Shown here: positions 14,804-18,601 of the stretch, piece after piece
How positions within the stretch are numbered: the stretch's first letter is position 1
How the letters are laid out: each line of letters begins with the position of its first letter
From: an uncultured bacterium
GTDB taxonomy: Bacteria; Cyanobacteriota; Vampirovibrionia; Gastranaerophilales; Gastranaerophilaceae
Assembly: GCA_900314375.1 (NCBI GenBank)
Contig: OMVC01000204.1
Location: 1 to 18,601 of the forward strand
Reading direction: 5' to 3'
DNA length: 18,601 bases
Notes under the pieces: generated by a model
Seen by the model: only the letters and a program-made list of their open reading frames with translations
The model's database searches: none
What the model was told of the DNA's origin: nothing
Position numbers and translations under genes: made by a program

Positions 14804-15012
14804 AAGAACGACAAAAAGGTTTCAAAATACTTGTGTATTATAGGTGCGTATAAACGCTCTTCACAAACTATTGAACAAGTTATAGAATTTCTTGTAAATT
14901 GTAACAATTCAGATTCGTTTTTTTGCAATTAGACAATTTCTAATATGAAAATGACTTTATATATACAAGTAGAGGAAATAATAGTGTACTTATATATAGA
15001 AAGGAACTAACC

Positions 15013-15267
15013 ATGAGTATAGTTGAGTTTATTGCTAAACAAGGGCAACTTGGAACCCTGCGGAGCAAAATATCTTCAAAAATAGCAAAAACAACTGACA
15101 AACTTAAATATGTAAAGAAACAGGATCCCAAACCTGATAGTAGCGTTGTGCGAAAAGAAAAGCTTAAGGCTGTAATATCAGATATAGAAAATCACATTAA
15201 CAATAATCCAACTGACTTACAGGCCAGATTGATTTTGTCTGCATTAAAGAAAGCTATTAGTAATTAG
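15013..15267 (+). CDS. Small basic hypothetical protein (84 aa)
   Basis: I do not recognise it. AAAGGA (15000-15005) lies 7 nt before the ATG. The protein is basic and almost entirely helical in composition. A Lys/Ser-rich N-terminal half (SKISSKIAKTTDKLKYVKK) is followed by a proline-containing linker (DPKPDSS). The C-terminal helix pair (VRKEKLKAVISDIENHI, then DLQARLILSALKKAIS) may be a TPR-like or dimerising hairpin. It lacks Cys and Trp. A possible seven-codon upstream ORF (GTG at 14984, stop at 15008-15010, preceded by AGAGG) ends 2 nt before the ATG and could couple translation, but it is speculative. The 209 bases before the gene hold mainly the possible extension of the 14453 gene. 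After it the repeat-rich spacer begins. Confidence 0.7.
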   Translation: MSIVEFIAKQGQLGTLRSKISSKIAKTTDKLKYVKKQDPKPDSSVVRKEKLKAVISDIENHINNNPTDLQARLILSALKKAISN

Positions 15268-15304
15268 TGCGCAGGAAGAGTTAAACTACGCTGTATAAGA
15301 ACAG

Positions 15305-15348
15305 TCGGTTTGAGAAGAAAGAACAGTGATTTTGAGAATTATTTTGGT
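15305..15348 (+). repeat. 44-bp direct repeat, copy 1
   Basis: It is 37 of 44 identical to 15494-15537, 189 bp downstream. The first 21 bases (beginning TCGGTTTGAGAAGAAAGAAC) match exactly. The copy runs into the hairpin GGTGCAA-ATAA-TTGCACC (15346-15363). Confidence 0.8.
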
Positions 15349-15363
15349 GCAAATAATTGCACC
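15346..15363. repeat. Perfect hairpin GGTGCAA/TTGCACC
   Basis: Seven-bp perfect arms (15346-15352, 15357-15363) with an ATAA loop, at the end of direct-repeat copy 1. There is no T run, so it is unlikely to be a terminator. The following CCCTACT is nearly complementary to AGTAGGATGC at 15417-15426, giving a larger imperfect palindrome. Confidence 0.55.
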
Positions 15364-15421
15364 CTACTGGCTTGAGGAGTTATATGCACAAATGCAAAAA
15401 ACTTAATCCGTTAAAGTAGTA

Positions 15422-15444
15422 GGATGCGTAGTTTTGACGCACCC
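15422..15444. repeat. Imperfect hairpin GGATGCGT/ACGCACCC
   Basis: Eight-bp arms (15422-15429, 15437-15444) with one A-C mismatch and a 7-nt loop. It is palindromic repeat-like DNA with no following T run. Confidence 0.45.
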
Positions 15445-15493
15445 TCTAAATTTTATTGGCTAGTTTAAAACCAAACCCTATGTAAATCAACAA

Positions 15494-15537
15494 TCGGTTT
15501 GAGAAGAAAGAACAAAAACTTTGATAATTGTTATGGT
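15494..15537 (+). repeat. 44-bp direct repeat, copy 2
   Basis: Second copy of the repeat at 15305-15348, with 7 mismatches, all after base 21. It lacks the hairpin extension of copy 1. A different hairpin, GTTGGGT-TTC-ACCCAGC (15563-15579, one G-T pair), follows 25 bp later. Confidence 0.8.
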
Positions 15538-15616
15538 AAAAAACTTGAAAGACTCTGTTTTTGTTGGGTTTCACCCAGCCTACGCACTTGATTCATAAAT
15601 TTTTATATCTTTTCTC

Positions 15617-15645
15617 TTGACATCATGTCGTAAATTTGATACACT
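15617..15645 (+). promoter_or_regulatory. Toxin-antitoxin promoter with overlapping operator palindrome
   Basis: An exact -35 TTGACA (15617-15622), a 17-bp spacer and TACACT (15640-15645) with an upstream TG (extended -10). The predicted start near 15652 leaves only about 3 nt before the toxin ATG. The palindrome GACAT-C-ATGTC (15619-15629) overlaps the -35, as expected for an autorepressing antitoxin operator. Confidence 0.65.
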
Positions 15646-15654
15646 ATTAATACA

Positions 15655-15993
15655 ATGGTCAAAGAAATTGAATACTACACAACTATTGACGGCAAATGTC
15701 CGTATATTGAGTGGTTTAAAACTCTTTCAAGAGAATACCAGTCAAAAGTTATCAAAAGAGTAAACCGACTTGAAGATGGCTTGTATGGAGATTGCAAACG
15801 ACTAACCAACAGCAAATTAAGTGAATTGCGACTAGACTTTGGAAAAGGTTATAGAATTTATTTTAAAGAACTTGATAATGTAATTATACTGATTGTTGCT
15901 GGTGGTGATAAATCAGACCAAAAACGAACCATTAAACAAGCAGATAAATATTTAGAAGAATACCTAACAAGGAGTAAAAACAATGACAATTAA
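15655..15993 (+). CDS. RelE/HigB-type toxin (type II toxin-antitoxin)
   Basis: A 112-residue member of the RelE/ParE superfamily, close to the 'addiction module killer protein' (HigB, HI1419-like) group. Such toxins are usually ribosome-dependent mRNA interferases. Diagnostic sequence is GDCKRLTNSKLSELRLDFGKGYRIYF (residues 45-70) and IVAGGDKSDQKRTIKQADKYLEEY (80-103), matching the usual 'G.GYR.Y' and 'GGDKs.Q..DI..A' pattern. The toxin precedes the antitoxin, as in higBA. The frames overlap by 11 bp. It has a near-consensus promoter but no Shine-Dalgarno, and its mRNA would begin about 3 nt before the ATG. The antitoxin has AAGGAG. That contrast should favour antitoxin synthesis. Confidence 0.92.
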   Translation: MVKEIEYYTTIDGKCPYIEWFKTLSREYQSKVIKRVNRLEDGLYGDCKRLTNSKLSELRLDFGKGYRIYFKELDNVIILIVAGGDKSDQKRTIKQADKYLEEYLTRSKNNDN

Positions 15994-16288
15994 ACACAAT
16001 GACTTTGTAAACGAATGGTTGCAAGACCAAGAAAATCAAAATATATATTTGCGTGACAGTCTTTTGGAATTTTCAGAAGACGGTGATTATACTGAATTTT
16101 TTCGTTCACTAGAACAAGTTATAAAGGCTAGAACTTCTGTAAAGCAGTTCGCAGAGTCAATTGGAATGCAAAGAACAAGTCTTGTGGATTTGCTACATGG
16201 AAGAACCAAAGCCCCTACAATAGCAACAATAAACAAAATCCTTGACGGACTTGGATATGAAATCAAAATACAGCTAAAATCTGCATAG
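15983..16288 (+). CDS. HigA-type antitoxin, XRE/HTH
   Basis: A 101-residue antitoxin of the 'addiction module antidote' group paired with HI1419-like toxins. It should neutralise the upstream toxin by binding and repress the operon. The N-terminal ~38 residues (HNDFVNEWLQDQENQNIYLRD and on) are the toxin-facing part. Residues ~42-95 form the Cro/CI-type helix-turn-helix: SVKQFAESIGMQRTSLVDLL, then a HGRTKAPTIATINKIL recognition and support region. The ATG lies within the toxin gene (11-bp overlap) and has a strong AAGGAG (15970-15975). The palindrome GACATCATGTC over the operon's -35 is its likely operator. The downstream lipoprotein gene starts 8 nt after its stop. Confidence 0.92.
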   Translation: MTIKHNDFVNEWLQDQENQNIYLRDSLLEFSEDGDYTEFFRSLEQVIKARTSVKQFAESIGMQRTSLVDLLHGRTKAPTIATINKILDGLGYEIKIQLKSA

Positions 16289-16296
16289 GGGTAAAT

Positions 16297-16926
16297 ATGA
16301 ATAAAATATTATCATTTGGGATTATATTTATCATTATATTTTGTACAGGATGCAATAGAAATGCAACTACAGAAATGAGAAGTTATTTTTTTAATGGACA
16401 TTCTATTGACTTAACATTTGCGCAAAAACTGGCACAGTGCCAAAAATATGAAACACCGGTAAAATACAATTCTTCTTGGACACATAATATATTCTTAATT
16501 ACTCCTACATCAAAAGAAAAAGTTAAAATTGTAGGGATGGATAAGGATAATAAATGTATAATCCGTTCGTATGCGGCAAATCCTTTATCTCCATTTTGGC
16601 ATAAGGAGTATGAATATCGTTTACCCGAATATGTTTTACCTTATTTTTCCTATATTTATGAAACTGCATTTAGTGAAGAATATGATAACGAAACAAAGGC
16701 AATTCAAAAGTTACACTCATTTTGTAAAAAGTATAAAGATTTTTGTAAAAATGCAGATACAAGAGATGATTATCCTGAATTGGCAAATTATATAAGCGAA
16801 TTAGCAATGTTTTCTTCAATTAAAGATGAATACCTGCAATATTCTTGTCCTTTTAATCAGGTGGGTGAGTTTTGCGGAAAAGTAATAAAACGGGATGTTG
16901 AATTGGTTGATTTATATAAAGAGTAA
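16297..16926 (+). CDS. Putative lipoprotein carried in the toxin-antitoxin operon
   Basis: A 209-residue protein with a lipoprotein-type signal: a charged start (MNK), a hydrophobic core (ILSFGIIFIIIFC) and a lipobox-like C16-T-G-C19, where Cys replaces the usual Leu at -3. Cys19 would be lipidated. The mature part has several more cysteines, mainly after residue 140 (HSFCKKYKDFCKNA, SCPFNQVGEFCG), which suggests disulfides outside the cytoplasm. I do not recognise a domain. AGGGG lies 5 nt before the ATG and overlaps the antitoxin stop, so it is the third gene of that operon. It could be a cargo gene kept by addiction, or an immunity- or exclusion-type surface protein; neither is shown by the sequence. 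Confidence 0.75.
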   Translation: MNKILSFGIIFIIIFCTGCNRNATTEMRSYFFNGHSIDLTFAQKLAQCQKYETPVKYNSSWTHNIFLITPTSKEKVKIVGMDKDNKCIIRSYAANPLSPFWHKEYEYRLPEYVLPYFSYIYETAFSEEYDNETKAIQKLHSFCKKYKDFCKNADTRDDYPELANYISELAMFSSIKDEYLQYSCPFNQVGEFCGKVIKRDVELVDLYKE

Positions 16927-17150
16927 GTAAGAGTAGACTTCAGTCTGCCAATAAATAAACTAAGAGGCTTGTCTTGGATTTTTGGCAGTTCGTAAACTTT
17001 CATTCGTTTAATTTTTCTTACGAGAAATAGCCACTCATTACAGTTTCCTCACTGAAACGGCGTTCCATTTCGCTAACGCTTCACTCCAGCCTTGTCAAAA
17101 TCCGCCGAACCCACAAAAAGTGACTTCTCGTCCTCACACACTCAAATAAA
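16927..17150. other. Non-coding stretch after the lipoprotein gene
   Basis: I see no convincing gene. A short palindrome, AGACT-TC-AGTCT, occurs near 16935-16946. The rest (~17000-17130) is more GC-balanced than the neighbouring genes and contains phrases such as GGCGTTCCATTTCGCTAACGC, typical of degraded mobile or intergenic repeats. A minus-strand frame starting MKVYELPK near 17005 runs on only as antisense of the lipoprotein gene, with no Shine-Dalgarno. Confidence 0.35.
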
Positions 17151-17200
17151 AAAGATGATAACAAAAGTCATCATCTCTTTTATGGGGCGTCTGGTGGGAT
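17151..17200 (-). repeat. Duplicate of the tRNA-His 3' end plus terminator
   Basis: TGGGGCGTCTGGTGGGATT (17182-17200) is an exact 19-bp copy of the 3' end of tRNA-His (17402-17420): CCA, discriminator, acceptor strand and half of the T arm. The hairpin next to it, AGATGATAAC/GTCATCATCT (17153-17176, one G-T pair on the minus strand, then a T run), aligns without gaps with the terminator beside the real tRNA. Together the block is about 45 of 54 identical. The stems differ by compensating changes (GATGAT/ATCATC against GCAGAT/ATCTGC), so the hairpin has been kept. This is either an att-type scar or the remnant of a second tRNA copy. Confidence 0.75.
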
Positions 17201-17365
17201 TGTCTTGCTGCGCCTCGCATTAGACGGCTTCCGCGTCGGCTCATTTGTCTAGCCGACCGCTTGGCGATTTCGCCGCCGGCTTCAGCCTTTGCTCGGCTTG
17301 CGCTCGAACCACAGACAGACCTGCCGGTCTGTTAGGTTCTCAAAAACTCCACAACATCTCACATT
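17201..17365. other. GC-rich insert between the two tRNA-His 3' ends
   Basis: These ~165 bp are strikingly GC-rich by eye (around 60% in 17201-17340) beside otherwise AT-rich DNA. They contain perfect hairpins: GTCGGCT/AGCCGAC (17235-17257), GGCGA/TCGCC, and ACAGACC-TGCC-GGTCTGT (17315-17332). No believable gene is present: the frame crossing it continues across the tRNA and reads antisense tRNA. Composition and position suggest foreign or element-derived DNA bounded by the 19-bp repeats. Confidence 0.6.
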
Positions 17366-17401
17366 CTAAAAAGCAGATAACAAAAGTTATCTGCTTTTTA
17401 G
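17366..17401 (-). terminator. Intrinsic terminator of tRNA-His
   Basis: CTAAAAAGCAGATAAC (17366-17381) and GTTATCTGCTTTTTAG (17386-17401) form a perfect 16-bp stem with a 4-nt loop, ending in a T run on either strand. It begins directly after the encoded CCA, so the tRNA precursor has a very short 3' trailer. Confidence 0.9.
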
Positions 17402-17478
17402 TGGGGCGTCTGGTGGGATTCGAACCCACGCATATCGGAACCACAATCCGAGGTCTTAACCGCTTGACGACAGACGCC
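17402..17478 (-). tRNA. tRNA-His (GTG anticodon)
   Basis: Read on the minus strand, G-1 pairs with C73. The acceptor stem is GCGTCTG/CAGACGC, the D arm GTC/GAC, and the anticodon stem TCGGA/TCCGA around the loop TTGTGGT (anticodon GTG; complement at 17442-17444). The T arm is GTGGG-TTCGAAT-CCCAC, and CCA is encoded. The extra G-1:C73 pair is the hallmark of tRNA-His and confirms identity. The gene points left, towards its terminator and the duplicated 3' end. A promoter lies inside the rpaB terminator. Confidence 0.98.
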
Positions 17479-17497
17479 ATATCTTGTTTACTTACTT

Positions 17498-17525
17498 ATC
17501 ATAACAAAAAAATACCGTCGGTCAA
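17498..17525 (-). promoter_or_regulatory. Promoter of tRNA-His
   Basis: On the minus strand, TTGACC (17520-17525) and TATGAT (17498-17503) are 16 bp apart, each 5 of 6 to consensus. The predicted start near 17491 is about 13 nt before the tRNA. The -35 lies in the loop and 3' arm of the rpaB terminator. Confidence 0.6.
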
Positions 17526-17542
17526 GACCAACGGCATTTTTT
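17505..17542 (-). terminator. Intrinsic terminator of rpaB
   Basis: On the minus strand, ATGCCGTTGGTC pairs with GACCGACGGTAT across a 2-nt loop, with two G-T pairs, and is followed by seven T. On the plus strand the same positions are mismatches, so the hairpin is built for minus-strand transcription. It starts about 20 bp after the rpaB stop. Confidence 0.85.
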
Positions 17543-17561
17543 ATTTATATGATTTTATCCC

Positions 17562-18311
17562 TTAATTTATTCTCTGGAACATATACCCGATTCCGCGAGC
17601 AGTTAATATTAACTCCGGATTGGCAGGGTCTGTTTCCAATTTTGAACGTAATCTCGAAATATGTACATCTACAACCCTTGTGTCTATTCTGTGATCAGGC
17701 GGATACGCCCATACATGCTGCAATATTTCGTTTCTCGAAAATGCTTGACCGGAATTATTTACCAATAATTCTAACAAGCTGAATTCCATGCCTGTTAAAC
17801 GAATTCGTTCATTCTTTCTGTATACCTGACGACGTGCTGTGTCTATCTTTATATTTCCGGTTGTGATGACATTCTTGGTTACTTTTCCTGAAGCTGTGGT
17901 CATTTCTCTGTTATTTGTTCTTCTCAAAACAGCCTTTACACGAGCTTCTAATTCTTTTGGTGAAAAAGGTTTGATTACATAATCATCTGCACCTAATTCT
18001 AACCCTGTTATTCTTTCTGAAACATCACCCAACGCTGTCAAGATTATAATAGGAACATCAGAAGTCCTTCTTATCTCTCTTGTTACACCATAACCATCCA
18101 TCTTCGGCATCATTACGTCTAATACAACCAAATCAGGATTATATTTATTAAATGAAGATACCGCTTCCTCGCCGTCTTGTGCAGTATAAACATCATATCC
18201 TGCCATTTTTAAACGAGTTTCCAATATTCTTCTGATACTCGATTCATCATCTGCCAAAAGAATACGTTGGCGATTATCTCCTTCATTAGACATTTCCATA
18301 TTTTCTGACAT
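17562..18311 (-). CDS. rpaB: RpaB-type OmpR/PhoB response regulator
   Basis: A 249-residue OmpR/PhoB regulator that resembles cyanobacterial RpaB closely, notably SSIRRILETRLKMAGYDVYTA (25-45), MPKMDGYGVTREIR (68-81) and a long ITGLELGADDYVIKPFSPKELEARV run (101-125). The receiver has D21/D22, phospho-acceptor D65, T92 and K114. A linker (~132-150) leads to the winged-helix domain (~152-247), with RVVDVHISRLRSKLE (212-226) as the recognition helix region. In cyanobacteria RpaB is essential, is phosphorylated by NblS and binds HLR1 boxes to control high-light and photosystem genes. Here photosynthesis is presumably absent, so the regulon must differ. AAGGA lies 7 nt before the ATG. An HLR1 box covers its own promoter, suggesting autorepression. 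No kinase gene is adjacent. Confidence 0.9.
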   Translation of the reverse strand: MSENMEMSNEGDNRQRILLADDESSIRRILETRLKMAGYDVYTAQDGEEAVSSFNKYNPDLVVLDVMMPKMDGYGVTREIRRTSDVPIIILTALGDVSERITGLELGADDYVIKPFSPKELEARVKAVLRRTNNREMTTASGKVTKNVITTGNIKIDTARRQVYRKNERIRLTGMEFSLLELLVNNSGQAFSRNEILQHVWAYPPDHRIDTRVVDVHISRLRSKLETDPANPELILTARGIGYMFQRIN

Positions 18312-18388
18312 AGCCTATTCCTTACCTTACTTTAAATCTGTATTACCAAAAATTAAAAAGTATTACAAAATATTTCTTTTTCTATACT

Positions 18389-18418
18389 TTTATAACATTA
18401 TGTTACACTAAGTTACAA
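18389..18418 (-). promoter_or_regulatory. Promoter of rpaB
   Basis: On the minus strand, TTGTAA (18413-18418), an 18-bp spacer and TATAAA (18389-18394) preceded by TGT (extended -10). An alternative is TTGCAA (18423-18428) with TAACAT (18400-18405), 17 bp apart. In both cases the HLR1 box overlaps promoter elements. Confidence 0.5.
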
Positions 18419-18419
18419 A
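18402..18419 (+). promoter_or_regulatory. HLR1-type RpaB box over the rpaB promoter
   Basis: GTTACACTAAGTTACAAA matches the HLR1 consensus (G/T)TTACA(A/T)(A/T)NN(G/T)TTACA(A/T)(A/T) with one mismatch (C at position 7). Two further same-orientation copies, TTACA at 18363 and TTACC at 18343, lie 40 and 60 bp away, so all four fall on one helical face at multiples of 10 bp. Confidence 0.65.
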
Positions 18420-18463
18420 AAATTGCAAGCACATGTTTGGCTAATTTTTATATTCAGATGTCC

Positions 18464-18601
18464 TTAATATTTGTCATTGTGTTGCCCATTTTCGCAGGTT
18501 AAATCAACTTCAACATAAGCATCTCCGGTTATTGTTCCTTTTAAAACATTACGTTCAAGCTTTATTTTCCTATATTTAATTTGGGATGATTCTTTGGTTC
18601 T
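18464..18601 (-). CDS. C-terminus of an unknown protein (cut by window edge)
   Basis: A minus-strand frame enters at the right edge and is open for 45 codons to a TAA whose complement is at 18464-18466. Visible sequence includes SSQIKYRKIKLERNVLKGT and, near the end, GDAYVEVDLTCENGQ. The alternating hydrophobic and charged residues look like beta strands of a real protein. I do not recognise the family from this fragment. The rpaB promoter region follows within 150 bp. I see no terminator between them, so some read-through into rpaB is possible. Confidence 0.6.
   Translation of the reverse strand, partial: RTKESSQIKYRKIKLERNVLKGTITGDAYVEVDLTCENGQHNDKY

Larger units (their letters stand above)
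15268..15654. other. Non-coding, repeat-rich spacer before the toxin-antitoxin operon
   Basis: No plausible gene is seen in these 387 bases. The stretch holds two copies of a 44-bp direct repeat, three hairpins (15346-15363, 15422-15444, 15563-15579) and the toxin promoter. The phrases GGATGCGT...ACGCACCC and TTGGGTTTCACCCAGCCTACGCA resemble palindromic elements dispersed in cyanobacterial and many other genomes (recollection only). The region looks like eroded mobile or REP-like DNA. Confidence 0.5.

Noticed and set aside
14890..14912. TTTACA/GTTACA pair (reverse strand) as a third HLR1 box
   Set aside because: The two units are 7 bp apart instead of 10, so they cannot match the RpaB direct-repeat spacing.
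14725..14928. 67-aa minus-strand frame between the 14453 and 15013 genes
   Set aside because: No ribosome-binding site, and it is the complement of the 14453 gene and its possible extension.
15268..15654. CRISPR array
   Set aside because: Only two repeat copies, 189 bp apart, with diverged 3' halves and no regular spacers or cas genes.
17245..17565. 106-aa open frame (begins MSSRPLGDFAAGF)
   Set aside because: It crosses the GC-rich insert and reads antisense through the tRNA-His gene (VGFEPTHIGTTIRG is translated tRNA). It is a common false ORF.

Overview
The window is an AT-rich bacterial chromosome segment with short intergenic gaps. It most likely comes from a non-photosynthetic relative of the cyanobacteria (Melainabacteria/Vampirovibrionia, probably a gut Gastranaerophilales-type lineage). 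The main reason is the 249-residue response regulator at 17562-18311, which reads like cyanobacterial RpaB almost throughout. In addition, several lineage-type hypothetical proteins carry short N-terminal S/T-F motifs ('VTFKN', 'SPTFAS', 'VSFNGN'). The taxonomy is an inference from remembered families, not from a search.

Layout. 1-478: N-terminus of a NarL/FixJ-type response regulator (minus strand, cut by the window edge). 696-971: small Met-rich protein. 973-1956: PAP2 phosphatase (minus). 2100-3512: murC. 3666-4792: two translationally coupled hypothetical proteins. 4841-5980: folP with an N-terminal extension. 5977-7204: acyltransferase plus DUF1284 operon (minus). 7393-7887: hypothetical. 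7889-10672: AsmA-like protein (minus). 10790-12833: receiver protein, degenerate GspE/PilB-type ATPase and a DUF167 protein in one operon. 12913-13104: a tiny transcription unit with a consensus promoter and a strong terminator. 13127-15267: three lineage-type hypothetical proteins. 15268-15654: repeat-rich spacer. 15655-16926: RelE/HigB-type toxin, HigA-type antitoxin and a lipoprotein in one operon. 16927-17401: non-coding stretch with a duplicated tRNA-His 3' end, its terminator and a GC-rich insert. 17402-17478: tRNA-His(GTG). 17562-18311: rpaB. 18464-18601: C-terminus of an unknown protein (minus).

The housekeeping genes serve the envelope (murC, PAP2, acyltransferase, AsmA) and folate synthesis (folP). 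Between them lie signal-transduction genes and lineage-specific proteins. The right third (15.3-17.4 kb) looks accessory: repeats, a toxin-antitoxin operon with a cargo lipoprotein, and a scarred tRNA locus.

Three regulatory observations stand out. (1) Near-perfect HLR1 boxes, the direct repeat bound by cyanobacterial RpaB, lie over the rpaB promoter and upstream of 3666. (2) Four genes without a Shine-Dalgarno sequence each have a TAnnnT -10-like hexamer exactly 6 nt before the ATG, the pattern of leaderless mRNAs. (3) Promoters and terminators are nested: folP starts inside the preceding terminator, and the tRNA-His -35 lies inside the rpaB terminator.
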